Source of the DNA: Sphingomonas sp. S2M10
Lineage (GTDB): Bacteria; Pseudomonadota; Alphaproteobacteria; Sphingomonadales; Sphingomonadaceae
Assembly (NCBI RefSeq): GCF_012650175.1
Contig: NZ_JAAILI010000062.1
Location: forward strand, 37,556-101,555
Reading direction: 5' to 3'
DNA length: 64,000 nt
A program made the translations under genes and the position numbers. The notes under the pieces are model-generated. The model did no database searches. It had not been told where the DNA came from and saw only the letters and a list, made by a program, of their open reading frames with translations. Below, one piece after another: positions 44,433 through 54,500 of the stretch (within the stretch, counting starts at the first letter, position 1; every line of letters starts with the position of its first letter).

Positions 44433-44615
44433 TCAGTGCTTGGAGCGCGCCCGGGGCGGCCGGGTCGCGCTGTGGTAGATGCGGCCAATCGCGGCAACGC
44501 CGGCCGCAAGCGGGTCCAGGGCCGGCTCGGCATCGATGACGATGATCGAGACGCCGGCGATCGCGCGCTCGAGCAGCTCGACGGCCGCCGCGCGAGGATC
44601 AGGCTTGATCGCCAT
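44433..44615 (-). CDS. Small lysis-cassette protein, unknown
   Basis: 60 residues, overlapping the upstream membrane-protein gene by 17 nt and ending 12 nt before the endolysin. A weakly hydrophobic stretch (AIAGVSIIVIDAEPAL) is present but is too short and acidic for a firm membrane call. Position suggests a role in lysis timing; no family recognised. Confidence 0.5.
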   Translation of the reverse strand: MAIKPDPRAAAVELLERAIAGVSIIVIDAEPALDPLAAGVAAIGRIYHSATRPPRARSKH

Positions 44616-44805
44616 CGGTCGGCTTCCCGGTGACCTTCATGGCAAGCGCCATGATCGCGCGGGCCATGCTCTTGTCGGTTTCGAGCCGGTCCTTGTCGTA
44701 TTGGAGGCGCTCTGCGCGCTCTTCCTTCCGCTGCTGCAGTAGGAAAAGGCAGACGACGCCAAGCGGTCCCGAGCCCACCAGGGCCGAGATGATCGAGGGA
44801 TCCAT
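44599..44805 (-). CDS. Holin candidate, one membrane segment
   Basis: 68 residues: a short N terminus, one membrane segment (IISALVGSGPLGVVCLFLLQ) and a highly charged helical tail (RKEERAERLQYDKDRLETDK). Small size, one segment and position first in the lysis cassette are consistent with a class III-like holin. Homology is not evident. Confidence 0.55.
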   Translation of the reverse strand: MDPSIISALVGSGPLGVVCLFLLQQRKEERAERLQYDKDRLETDKSMARAIMALAMKVTGKPTDGDQA

Positions 44806-44857
44806 CGATGTCTCCGAATTCAGGTGAGCGGACTGCGGGCGCCGGCGCTGGCGCGGC

Positions 44858-45178
44858 TTAGGTCGCCGTGGGAACGGTTGTGCTTGTCGGCGCGACGGGT
44901 TCCACCCAATTTGCGACGTTGATGCCGAGGCCCGTCATGCCTTGGAACACGGCCTCGATGCCGATCCCGAAGAAGCTGTCGTCCTTGGGACCGTTCGCAC
45001 GGATGTCGGCGAGCTGCTGGTGAATGCCGATGAAGGCTTCGCTTTCCACCAGCGGCTTGACCGCCAGATACACCTGGTGGCGCGCGAGCGCGGCCTGATA
45101 GGCTTTCTCGCGCTCGTAGACGGCCAGCTGCTCGCGCATCTCGGCCGCTTGTTCGTCGGTGATGATCGGGTTTGGCAT
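44858..45178 (-). CDS. Hypothetical phage protein between tail tip and lysis genes
   Basis: 106 residues, mostly helical (TDEQAAEMREQLAVYEREKA; IGIHQQLADIRANG). Position after the tail-tip proteins suggests a fibre-associated or chaperone function, but no family is recognised. Start is ATG with AGGAG upstream. Confidence 0.6.
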   Translation of the reverse strand: MPNPIITDEQAAEMREQLAVYEREKAYQAALARHQVYLAVKPLVESEAFIGIHQQLADIRANGPKDDSFFGIGIEAVFQGMTGLGINVANWVEPVAPTSTTVPTAT

Positions 45179-45189
45179 CGTCGTTCTCC

Positions 45190-45963
45190 TCAGAAGAATT
45201 GAGCGCCGACCGGGACGCCGGTCACATCGACCACGAAGAGGCTCAGCGGGATGGCGTAGTCGGGCGGCTGGGTAGGGTCCGAGGTTGGGCCAACAACGAC
45301 GTCGTCCCAGCTCAACATGCGGGTCTGGATGGTCTGGCCGCCGTTGGTGACGAAGCCGCCGTAGACCTTACCGTCGTTGTCCCAGCGGTACTGCGTACCG
45401 GGCGGAGGATCTTCAGGGTCGACGATGATGGGGCCACTGCCGCCGCTGTAGGCTCGGACCTGACCGGAGATCCTGTGCGACGCAAAATTGGCTTGGCAGA
45501 ACGCCAACTGGCGCCCGGCGTAGGTGCTCGACTGCTCACCATCTCTCACGATGCCGCCGATCAGGTCGAGGATCTGCATCACCCTTTGAGATGAGGAGAA
45601 GACGATCTCCTGCGCCGGATTGCGCACCTCAAGCCCACTGCTCACTGCAGGGATGGTATTGCTCCGCTCGAAAATGAAATAGCTGAACGCCGTTCCGACT
45701 GGCGCGTTGGTGGCGTAAATACGCTGGCCATTGTCGGCTCGGCGCCCAGCATAAGCGGCGGCGTACCCGCTCCCGCCAGCCAACGCGACGAGGCATTGCG
45801 TGAAGGTGTTCGTCGTCGGCACCGAGAGGCTGTTCGGTGAGGTGTTACCAACCTTGTGAGCTTCGACGAACGTCGTTCCAGACACTCGCAGGGCATAGGT
45901 CAACAGCCCGCTCGTGATCTGCAACTTCTGATTCTGGTCATAGACCTCGAAGCCCGACTGCAT
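45190..45963 (-). CDS. Tail-tip/fibre protein, beta-rich
   Basis: 257 residues from ATG 45963, which overlaps the preceding stop by 1 nt (TGATG). The N terminus (MQSGFEVYDQNQKLQITSGL) is typical of small tail proteins that decorate the baseplate or tip. Mainly beta, with a proline-rich turn (VDPEDPPPGTQYRWDND). No enzyme motif. Function inferred from position. Confidence 0.6.
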   Translation of the reverse strand: MQSGFEVYDQNQKLQITSGLLTYALRVSGTTFVEAHKVGNTSPNSLSVPTTNTFTQCLVALAGGSGYAAAYAGRRADNGQRIYATNAPVGTAFSYFIFERSNTIPAVSSGLEVRNPAQEIVFSSSQRVMQILDLIGGIVRDGEQSSTYAGRQLAFCQANFASHRISGQVRAYSGGSGPIIVDPEDPPPGTQYRWDNDGKVYGGFVTNGGQTIQTRMLSWDDVVVGPTSDPTQPPDYAIPLSLFVVDVTGVPVGAQFF

Positions 45964-46310
45964 CAGCGGATTCCGTAGATGATCGTCTGAACCGGGCGAT
46001 TGTATAGCAGGCCGTTCGAATATTCGGCCGGGCGCGGGAAGGTCCAGATCAGGGATGAGCCGCTGACGCTCCACGTCGCGTCATAGCCAGCATCGTCGAA
46101 GCCGCCGTCGATGCGGCACCAGAACGGAACGTGCATCGCGAACTGGGTGAAGCGAGCATCCACGATCGAGCCTGACTGCGCATCGCCGGTGAAGCTCGGG
46201 CCTCCCGGCGCCGCGCCGATCGTCGCGGCGCCGAGGAACTTCACAACGGCCGTGGTCTGATTGAAGAGAGTGGTGCCGTCCTCCAGCCCGACCCAAAGGC
46301 CTACCGGCAC
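45963..46310 (-). CDS. Small tail-tip protein, unknown
   Basis: 115 residues, beta-rich (MPVGLWVGLEDGTTLFNQTT; GDAQSGSIVDARFTQFAMHV). Begins with GTG one nt beyond the stop of the large tail protein and ends within the start of the next gene, so translation is coupled on both sides. Probably a structural component near the receptor-binding tip; no family recognised. Confidence 0.55.
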   Translation of the reverse strand: MPVGLWVGLEDGTTLFNQTTAVVKFLGAATIGAAPGGPSFTGDAQSGSIVDARFTQFAMHVPFWCRIDGGFDDAGYDATWSVSGSSLIWTFPRPAEYSNGLLYNRPVQTIIYGIR

Positions 46311-46311
46311 G

Positions 46312-49300
46312 TCACCACCGCCCGAGCTTCACATTCGGCTGGCCATTCGGGTAGAAGACGAACACACCCCGGCCGCTGATCTCGGTGCTGCCGTCGCCGT
46401 CGCTTCCGACGATCCGGACATCTCCGACGATGTCGACGCCAGCGCCGCCGTTCGCGTCGGCCCGAACCGTCATCTGCGCGCGATTGTTGCCCGCTACCGC
46501 GAGCACGTGCCAATATGCTGCCGCCCGCCCGTTCAAGCCGACGATCGCGCTTTCTGTCGTGGTGATGCGGGAACCGAGCTGGCTTGGCTGGGCGCCACTG
46601 AGTTGCGCCTCGACGGTCGACGTCCGATTGGCAATCGCCGCGCCCTGATCGGCCCGAGCCGTCTCCTCTGCGGCGATGCGCGCCTGCAGCTGGCTGCCCT
46701 GCGAACCTGCAAGCTGGGCCTCTGTGGTCGAGAGGCGGTTAGAGAGCACCGCGTCCTGATTCGCCCTCGTCGTCTCTTCCGCCGTGATCCTCGCGAGGGC
46801 GCTCCCCGCATCAGTCAGCGCTTTCCCTGCTCTGATCTCGCCATCAGTCGCAGGGCGGACGTTGAGGTAGAACCACCGCATGTACTTCGCGGCGATGGTG
46901 CGCCCGAACCCACCCCAGCCTCCCATGGCGTGCAGATTGACCGAACCGGAGGAAGTCCAGTTGATCATCTTCGAGAACGAGCGGACGCCCGAGAGGTCGC
47001 CTACGGCACCGCTGGTATCCGCTTCCGCCACAAAATCGATGCCCTGAGCGCCGCTCAATGTCACACCTGCACCGGAGAGGCTCGCCTGATCCAGCGATAT
47101 CGTTGCTTCGATCACCCATGCACCGGGCGTCATCCAGACACGCTGAAGGAGGCCCCAGTCCACGTTGGGGGTGTCGTTACGAAAATCTGCGCAGAACAGG
47201 CTGCCCCGTACAGAACCGCCTGAGGAGCGTGCGATCCTACCACCGTTCAGCTGCCAATAATCCCACTGCGCCGGCAGCGAGGAGTCATCGGGCCAGCGCG
47301 CGAAATTGGGGTTGAACGCCGTTCCAGCTGCAGATGTGCCTGCCCCCGCCTCCAAGGACGTCGCGCGGTTGGCGAGCGCTGCATCTTGCCCGGCGCGCGT
47401 CGTCTCTTCGGTCAGGATACGCGCTTTCAAGGCGCTGTCCTGAGTACCGGCGAGCTGCGCTTCGGTCACCGCCGTGCGGCTGGCAATCGCATTGTCGCCG
47501 TTCGCGCGGGCGACCGCTTCATCCCCGATTCTGGCGGACAGAACGCTCGCTTGCGCGCCGGCGAGCTGCGCCTCCGTCGTGGAGATGCGATTGCCTAAAG
47601 CGATATCGTCGCGCGCGCGGACGGTAGCCTCATCTGTCACTCCTGCAGATGCGCCGTCTGCTGTCGACTTCACGGCCGCCAGAGTGGTGTTGATCGCACC
47701 CTCGGCATTCTTGGCCCGCTGCACCTCGATCGCGAGGTCTGCGCGAGCGGCGGCAGCGTCATCCCGAGCATGCGAGGCGTCGACCTGCGCGGAAGTGACA
47801 TCCGCATCGAGCTGCGCCTTGACCGCGGCGAACTGGTCGCGCGCCGGAACCACGTTTCCGTTGGCGTCTTTCACCGCGTCCGCGATGTCCTGCGCGGGAA
47901 CGCCGCCAATCGACGACTGCAGCGCTTGAGACAGCAGGTCGAGCGCGAACCGCAAATCGGTGAGCACGCCGGTGAAGGTCGCGCGAGTGACGAATGTATC
48001 CAGCGCCACATTGTCCCAGGCGGGCGACAGAGAGTCGCGATATGCCAACCAAGCGGCCCAGGCCTGCGCGGCGGTCGCCCGCGCATTCACCACCGCAGGC
48101 ACGTTCGGCGAAAGCGCTGCCTGCGCATCGAGCAGCCCGCGCTCGTTGGTCAACTCCCCATTCTTGGGGATAAGGATCCGCGCCTTTTCGTCGCGAGAGA
48201 GGATGCCGTCGTCACCCAGGCCGGCCACGGCCGCGATCGCGGCGTTTGCCCGCGCCGAGGCGCCGTCGGCGGCCTGCTGCGCGTCCTGAACCGCCAGGAT
48301 GATGGGGTTGTTCGACGTGTTGTAGACGTTCGGCGCTGCGGCCTGGACGGCGGGGCGATCGGCACCACCAATGGGATAGATGGCCGGATCCTCTACCCGG
48401 AGCGTCATCGCGCACTTGCCGCCGGCTGCATATTGCTGGTCGACCACGCGGAATGGCTTCCGGACGAAGCCCAGCGCCGCGAGGGTGAATGGCAGCGGGT
48501 CACCGACGCGATATTTCCAGGCACGGATGTCGAACGTCGCCTGGAAGGTGCGGTCGTACTGCCGGCGCATCAGCGCCTGCGCCGCCACACGCTGCGCCTG
48601 CGCCGGGCTCTGCACGGCCGACAGATCGAGGGGCAACGTGCGATCGATCCCATCGACGGAGGCGATGCCGACATCCGGATAGGGCAGCAGCTGATACAGG
48701 GAGTTCGGCGAGGGATCGGTGAAGCGGCCGCGCACGACGTTCGGCACGTCGGTGATCGCCGGATCCGGCTGCCAGACGAAGGGGCCGACAAGATCGTCGT
48801 CATTGAGACCATCGTCGGCCGCGATCGCGGCGAGGTCGTTATGGGCGATCGCCAGGCCGAGCTTGCCCGATCGTTCGGTGATGCGGCCGCAACAGGCGGC
48901 GCAGAGCATGTTCAGCCGGGTGGTGGGATCGTCGCCCTCGGAGAGGGTCGCGGCGCCGACATACCGGCGCTCGGTACCGCCGGCGGCGAGGGTGACCGCC
49001 TCGTCGCAAAGGTTGGCGGCGATGATATAGGACTCGAGATCGATCCGCTTGACGGGCAAGCCGAGGCCGACCGACAGCTTCTTCTCGCCGGTCGCCGGAT
49101 TGGTGATGCGCCAACCGAGCTTCTCGCGCAGGATCTGCAGCGCGACATTGTTGCCGATCACAGTCCCGTCATCCGCGGTGTAGCGCCAGGTAGACTGATC
49201 GGTCGCGCGCATCGGCCCCGAGCCGCCGGGCACGGTGCTGTCCCGGCGCGGATCGTAGACCGGCGAACCCTTCCCAATTACGGTGATCCGCTGCGGGATG

Positions 49301-49899
49301 CCGGATGAGAACGGGCTCTCGGCCTTGCTCGAGTTGCCGGTGACCTTGAATTCCAGATGTGAATAGGCGCAACCGGTCAGTCGGCAGAGCGCATTCCACC
49401 GGCTGCCCGGGGCCACGTTGGCGATGATGGAGGGCGATCCCTCCGTCACGACCTGACGCACCCAGAAATAGTTGATGAAGCGCCCCTGCGTGCCGCCGGT
49501 TGCGGTCCAGGCCAGTTCGTCGTTCAGCCAGATCGCGTCCACGCTCTGGATGCGGTGACCGGCGTGCGCAACGATCAGGCCGCAACGCTCCTGATTGGTT
49601 CCGAACCACTCCTGATACCGGACGTCGGTCGGCAATGCTGTCTCGCCGAGGGCCGACTTGCGCAGTGCCTGCGGGTCGATCGAGAGCGTCAGACGCTCGC
49701 TTTGCGAACTGGGGACGGTGGGCGGCTTGGAAAGCAGCGCACCCGCGATGCTGAGGCCGGCGCCGATCGCGGTGAGCGTGCCGGCGCCGACGCCCAGGAA
49801 GCCTGTAACCGCACCGGCCAGCGGCGCGCCGAGGCCACCGCTGGCGACGATCGCCACGACACCGACGACGGCCGCCGCGATTTTCGCGACCTTCGCCAT
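46312..49899 (-). CDS. Central tail-tip protein (host-specificity, J-like)
   Basis: 1195 residues. It opens with a hydrophobic, glycine-rich segment (VVGVVAIVASGGLGAPLAG...), followed by a conserved hub-like region (RLNMLCAACCGRITERSGKL; ALMRRQYDRTFQATFDIRAWK). The second half contains several degenerate repeats built on NRxSTTEAQLAGAQ-S-LxARI-xEE-TRAxQDAA, alternating with a carbohydrate-binding-like beta module (about residues 880-1010). It should form the hub through which DNA exits and attach the fibres. Start ATG 49899 overlaps the previous stop by 1 nt. Confidence 0.82.
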   Translation of the reverse strand: MAKVAKIAAAVVGVVAIVASGGLGAPLAGAVTGFLGVGAGTLTAIGAGLSIAGALLSKPPTVPSSQSERLTLSIDPQALRKSALGETALPTDVRYQEWFGTNQERCGLIVAHAGHRIQSVDAIWLNDELAWTATGGTQGRFINYFWVRQVVTEGSPSIIANVAPGSRWNALCRLTGCAYSHLEFKVTGNSSKAESPFSSGIPQRITVIGKGSPVYDPRRDSTVPGGSGPMRATDQSTWRYTADDGTVIGNNVALQILREKLGWRITNPATGEKKLSVGLGLPVKRIDLESYIIAANLCDEAVTLAAGGTERRYVGAATLSEGDDPTTRLNMLCAACCGRITERSGKLGLAIAHNDLAAIAADDGLNDDDLVGPFVWQPDPAITDVPNVVRGRFTDPSPNSLYQLLPYPDVGIASVDGIDRTLPLDLSAVQSPAQAQRVAAQALMRRQYDRTFQATFDIRAWKYRVGDPLPFTLAALGFVRKPFRVVDQQYAAGGKCAMTLRVEDPAIYPIGGADRPAVQAAAPNVYNTSNNPIILAVQDAQQAADGASARANAAIAAVAGLGDDGILSRDEKARILIPKNGELTNERGLLDAQAALSPNVPAVVNARATAAQAWAAWLAYRDSLSPAWDNVALDTFVTRATFTGVLTDLRFALDLLSQALQSSIGGVPAQDIADAVKDANGNVVPARDQFAAVKAQLDADVTSAQVDASHARDDAAAARADLAIEVQRAKNAEGAINTTLAAVKSTADGASAGVTDEATVRARDDIALGNRISTTEAQLAGAQASVLSARIGDEAVARANGDNAIASRTAVTEAQLAGTQDSALKARILTEETTRAGQDAALANRATSLEAGAGTSAAGTAFNPNFARWPDDSSLPAQWDYWQLNGGRIARSSGGSVRGSLFCADFRNDTPNVDWGLLQRVWMTPGAWVIEATISLDQASLSGAGVTLSGAQGIDFVAEADTSGAVGDLSGVRSFSKMINWTSSGSVNLHAMGGWGGFGRTIAAKYMRWFYLNVRPATDGEIRAGKALTDAGSALARITAEETTRANQDAVLSNRLSTTEAQLAGSQGSQLQARIAAEETARADQGAAIANRTSTVEAQLSGAQPSQLGSRITTTESAIVGLNGRAAAYWHVLAVAGNNRAQMTVRADANGGAGVDIVGDVRIVGSDGDGSTEISGRGVFVFYPNGQPNVKLGRW

Positions 49900-50321
49900 C
49901 AGCAACTCCGTCCCACGGCCCAGGCGAACGGCTCGTCCCACTTCGCCCGTTCGATCAGGACCAGGCCTTCGCGGTCGCCGACACTCCCCACCGCGATCAG
50001 GGCTGCGCCCATGCAGATTCCCAGCGCGCCCCCGGACATCACGATATCGCCGCGTTGCGCCGTCGCGGCGGCGATCGGCGTGAACTTCTGGTCCAGTGTC
50101 GGGGCCAGCGCGCCGGCGCCGAACCGCTTCAGCACGCGCAGCGAACCGATGCGTGTCGTATAGCGGCCGCGAAACTCGGCCATGTAATCGAAGCCGGTCA
50201 TCGCGTAGACGGCGCCGGCGGCGAAGGTGCAGCAGTCATGGCGGCCCCATTCGAAGGGCATCAGGCGCAGGGGGTCGAGGTACGCGGAGAGCCGCGCTTC
50301 CCAGTCGACATAGCGATCCAT
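49899..50321 (-). CDS. NlpC/P60-like tail-tip peptidase homologue (DUF6950-like)
   Basis: 140 residues. The Cys motif FEWGRHDCCTFAAG resembles the nucleophile region of NlpC/P60 tail proteins (lambda gpK type), with RGDIVM further on, but the downstream His is not obvious. Located just before the J-like gene exactly where gpK-type proteins sit. A helper in tail-tip assembly or local peptidoglycan cleavage. Confidence 0.7.
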   Translation of the reverse strand: MDRYVDWEARLSAYLDPLRLMPFEWGRHDCCTFAAGAVYAMTGFDYMAEFRGRYTTRIGSLRVLKRFGAGALAPTLDQKFTPIAAATAQRGDIVMSGGALGICMGAALIAVGSVGDREGLVLIERAKWDEPFAWAVGRSC

Positions 50322-50324
50322 GGA

Positions 50325-50912
50325 TCAGGCCTTCTTGCCGGCGCCGTTGGCGATCGCGATCGCGAGCGCGGCGCTCTGGTCGCCGGGATCGAAATCGCTC
50401 TGGGTGAGATAGGTCCGGTTCGACGCCTGCGTGAACCAGGCGAGATAGCCTTCGACGTCGAGCTCGATGACCTGCGATTCGGCGCTGCCGAGCACGCGCG
50501 GCACCGCCATCACGCCGGTGTGATAGCACCATACTGCCCCGAGTTGAGACAGGGTCTTAGGATCGAGCATGCCTTTCCAGAGGCGCGCGTCTCTGCCCTG
50601 CCATCGCTGGCGATCGCCGATTTCGTTCATGGTCTCGTCGTCGATGCTGGCCAGGCCGGACAGCTTCAGGGTGACGGTGTCCGCCCCCTTTTCGCTGAGC
50701 TTCACGTCGCCCACGGAAACGAAGCGGGGGTCCAGGGCCTCGAAGGTGAAGCCGTCGAGATCCTCGTCGCCGGTCCCGGTGAAGGTGATGTCGTAGGGGG
50801 CGTTCGTCACGCGCATCGGCGCGCCGGCAATGTCGAGAAAGGCGAAGTCCACCGGTCGACGGACGCTCGCCGCCAATGCAGCCTGTGCAGCGTTGTCCGG
50901 CTTGTCAGCCAT
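50325..50912 (-). CDS. Tail-tip structural protein (gpL-like position)
   Basis: 195 residues, beta-rich, with a conserved-looking centre (ALDPRFVSVGDVKLSEKGAD; RWQGRDARLWKGMLDPKT). Genes in this slot encode the tail-tip protein between tape measure and hub. No family confidently recognised. Start ATG 50912 overlaps the previous stop by 1 nt. Confidence 0.6.
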   Translation of the reverse strand: MADKPDNAAQAALAASVRRPVDFAFLDIAGAPMRVTNAPYDITFTGTGDEDLDGFTFEALDPRFVSVGDVKLSEKGADTVTLKLSGLASIDDETMNEIGDRQRWQGRDARLWKGMLDPKTLSQLGAVWCYHTGVMAVPRVLGSAESQVIELDVEGYLAWFTQASNRTYLTQSDFDPGDQSAALAIAIANGAGKKA

Positions 50913-51505
50913 CAGAACGCCTCCTCGCAATCGAGCTCGACCTGGTAGAGCTGGCCAGGGGACACGGTCCAGCCGGGCTTGCTGTCCTTGAGCGACATAA
51001 CGCCATAGGGCCGCCGCACCTCGATCGGAGCGCCGGCGGCCGGCGAGCTCCGCATTGGCACGGCGAACGACAGGACTGCGTTGCCGCTGCTGTTGGCGAC
51101 GACGTCGTCGACGAGCTCGAGCAACTGGTCGCCCACCGTGACCAGACATCCGCTGACCAGCTTCAGCCCAGGCGGGCCCCACCCGATCGTGATGAGCGAC
51201 GAGCCCGCCTGCCCGCCGGCAGCGACGGTGACGGCCACGCCGCTGATCTGATCTTCTTCGGTAGCGCTCAGCCGAAAGCTGTTCGCGGTGCCCCGGAGCT
51301 GGGCGAGGAAGGCGCGCCAGGGGCGGAATGCGGCTTCGCCCTGGATGACCGGCAGGGTCACCTTCGCCTCCCAGCGCGGAGCCTGGGGCAGTATCACGGT
51401 GCGACGCTTGCCGGTGAACTCGGAGCGGTTCGACTGGGAGGGCTGATCGTGCGCCCAGGTTACGGTTGCGGGTATCGGACGCGCCGGCATGGCGATGAGT
51501 GTCAT
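50912..51505 (-). CDS. Tail-tip protein (gpM-like position)
   Basis: 197 residues, beta-rich: RRTVILPQAPRWEAKVTLPV; WRAFLAQLRGTANSFRLSAT. This pattern is shared with distal tail proteins following the tape measure in siphoviruses. Its ATG overlaps the tape-measure stop by 4 nt. Structural role inferred. Confidence 0.65.
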   Translation of the reverse strand: MTLIAMPARPIPATVTWAHDQPSQSNRSEFTGKRRTVILPQAPRWEAKVTLPVIQGEAAFRPWRAFLAQLRGTANSFRLSATEEDQISGVAVTVAAGGQAGSSLITIGWGPPGLKLVSGCLVTVGDQLLELVDDVVANSSGNAVLSFAVPMRSSPAAGAPIEVRRPYGVMSLKDSKPGWTVSPGQLYQVELDCEEAF

Positions 51506-54500
51506 CCATAGCCTCCCGGCAAGACGGGTCGGTTGGCGCGGCGAAGCGTCCGCTTCTCGGCGCCGGCCATGATCGGTTCGGCCGCCGCACCGATTGTGCG
51601 GACGGAAACCTCTTCCATCCGCGCGTCGAGCAGCGGTGAGGCGTCCACGCGCACCCGGGCCTCCACCTGCACGGCGCCCGCCGGTATCGGCCGGGCAAGG
51701 GACTGGGGCGCAACGGCGTTGATGTCGGGGATCCGCGGGATATAGCCCGCCGGCGCGACCAGGCCGCCAGTGGCGAACCCGGGCAGCACGCCGCGGTTCA
51801 TCGCGTCGATCAGCGGCCAATACCGGCGGGTCGCAGCTGCGTTGACGATCGACTCGCCGGTCGAGAGCGCAATCGGATCCTGCCCGTTCAGCAAAGCGAG
51901 GATGCTGTCCGACGTGGGCGACCCAGGGCCGGTTATCCTGCCGGCCGCGTCGACCTGCCCACCATCGGCGAATCCGAAGATCTTACCGATCGACTTGATC
52001 AGCCCCCCGCCCTTTTTGGCGCCCAGCGCTCCAGCTAGGTTGAGCACGTCTCCACCGCCGACCCCGGATGCGAAGTCCTTCTTTCCGCCCAGACCCAGCC
52101 AGTCGATCGCCTGCAGCTCGAGCATCTTGATTCCGATGCGGGCGAAGTCGGAAAGCACGGAGCCGACCAGGTCGCCGAACTCGCCTTTCAGGCCGAGAAG
52201 CTTTGTGATCTGGCGGGCCTCCGCGTCTTCGAGGCGGCCGAAACCTTCGACGGCGACCTGCTCGAGCGCCGAGTTCATATCCGCCGTCGTGTCGAGCAGC
52301 TCCTGCCGGTACCGCTGCAGCGGGCTCGCATACTGCCGGTCGAGCGCCGCCTGCTCGATCGGACTGCGGGCGTTGATGGAGTCGATTTCGCGCTTGCCCT
52401 GCGCGCGCGTTGCCGGATCGTTGCTGTCGATCTTTCGCTGAGCAGCCTTCCGGGCCTCCTCGCGCTCGAGCTCGAGAATGCGTTGCGCGATCGAGCGGCG
52501 TTCCGACAGCGTGGTTGCCAATTGCTCCTGGACCCGGAGCGTCTGCAGGCGGTCCTGGAGCGCCTGGCGATCCAACTCGAACTGCTGATCCAGAAGCCGC
52601 TGCTGCTTGGCGCGCGCTATCGCGGTCTTCTCTGCTTCGTAAGCGCCCTGGTTCAGCGCGCTGAGCTGATCAAATTCGGCGTTGGTGAGCTTTCCGGCGG
52701 CTAGCTGGCGCTGGTAAGCTGTCTCGCGGTTGACCGTCTCCGCTCGGAGCTGTTGAAATGCAACGTCGGCCTGGTCCTCGGTACCTTCAGCCAGCGACTG
52801 CTGCGCGCGTAGGTACCGGTCTTGGGCTTGCGCGAGCTCGGTGCCGAAAGAGGCGCGGCGATTGGCTTCCTTGTCTGCAACCCTGGCAGGGTCCGCCTTC
52901 TTCTCGGTCGCGAATTCCACGTGATAGTGGCCACGCTCCTTGAAGATCTTGGTGAGGCGGACTCCTTCCTTCTCGAAGGCCTCGCGGATCGCCTTCACAG
53001 TGACTCCGGGCTCAATCTGGATGTCGAGAGCCTTGCCCTTCTCGTGTGCGCTAGTACCGGGCTTCGCAACCGGATTGTCGGATGGTCGGCCCGCTGCCAC
53101 CCAGTCGTCATAGAGCTGCTGCTGGCGCGTGGTGCTCCGATCTGCGCTGTTGACCTTGAACCCAGCGTCCCGCGCGATCGTCGCGGCTTCGGACGATGTC
53201 AACGTCCGACCATATTCGCGGTTGTCCTTGGCGCTTGATCGAGCGGCCGCCTGCCGCCGTTGTTCGGCCTCGATCTCCTTCTTCTCGGCCTTATCCCATA
53301 TGACGAGCTGACCCTTCAGGCTAGCAGCGTACTCGTCGCTGGCCTGTGCCCGAGCGCGCGCCGCGTCGCGCAAGTCGTCGTACTTGCGCTTGATACCGGT
53401 CAGCGCATCGCTCTCCGCTGCCGCATCATCCACAGCAAGCGATACGCGTGCGGCGCGAGCGCCCTCCTGCCCCCCCGCGATCAGTTTGCGAGCTTTGCGA
53501 ACTCTCTCTTCGGCCGCTTTGACACGCTGATCAGCAGCGCCAATGGCGGAAGCGACGGCGGCCCCTCCCCCTGGGCCTGCCTGGTTGCCGGTCCGAAGAC
53601 GAGCAGCCGATTTCTGCGCGCGATCGAGGTTCAGCAGTGCGCTCGCGAGCTCTCTTTTGCCGCTGGATTCCTGAGCCTCTGCATCGAGGAGTCTCTGCTG
53701 CGTCAACTGGCGCTGGCTTTTCAGGCCACGCTCCAGCTCCTCGTTGACCTTCCGCTGTATCTCGAGCTGGCCGTCGAGTGTCTTTGCAAATGCCTCGTGA
53801 GCCTGCCGGGCGATGTCGGTCTGGCGAGCGTCGTCGCCGAGCTTCTTGGTCGCCTTCTCAAGCTCGTTGTTGCTCTCCACCAGCTTCAGGACCAAGGGGA
53901 CGAGCGCGACGGCAGCAGCCCCGGCGACCTGGACCCACGGGTTGCCGAGCACACGGAGCAGTCCGGTGGATTCCGACGTCATCAGCTGCACAGCCTGCGT
54001 CACCTGCCCGAGCTGCTGAGCGAAGATGATCTGTGGCGGCGTGCCCGCAGCGAATCCCGTCGCGACGTCGTTCAGGTTGAAGGTCAGCTGTTGCAGGCCC
54101 GCTTTGGCCTGCCCGCTCATCTGGGTTACCCGCTTGCCGGTCACTGCCGCCGTAGCGCCGGTGGCGTTGAGCTCGCCCTGTACCTGCTCGAGAACTCTGG
54201 CCTGCGTCCGCAGTGCGGCCGCTTGCTCCTCGGCACCCTGAGCAGCAGCAGCGGCGGCGAGCGCATAGACGCGCGCCGCCGCGCTGTCGCCACTCGTGGC
54301 CGCCGCTGCTCGTTCGGCCGCAACCGCAATCTCGCGCAGCGCTGCAGCCTGCGAAGTGGCAGCCGTGGCCGCTTCGCGCGCTGCGCCGGCGTCGATGTTG
54401 ATCGCGCCCGCCTTGGTGAGCGGCGTGGCGATCGCCTTCTCGGCCTGCTCGCGGATCGCGTCGAACGACCGGGTATAGGCCTGCTCGAGCTGCTTGGCGG

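Noticed and set aside
41010..44633. Plus-strand open frame of 1207 codons opposite the tail spike and lysis genes
   Set aside because: It is antisense to several well-supported genes, crosses gene borders, has no domain pattern and is typical of shadow frames in high-GC DNA.
46520..47700. CRISPR-like array suggested by repeats
   Set aside because: The repeats are coding, degenerate and in frame with the tail hub protein; no regular spacers.
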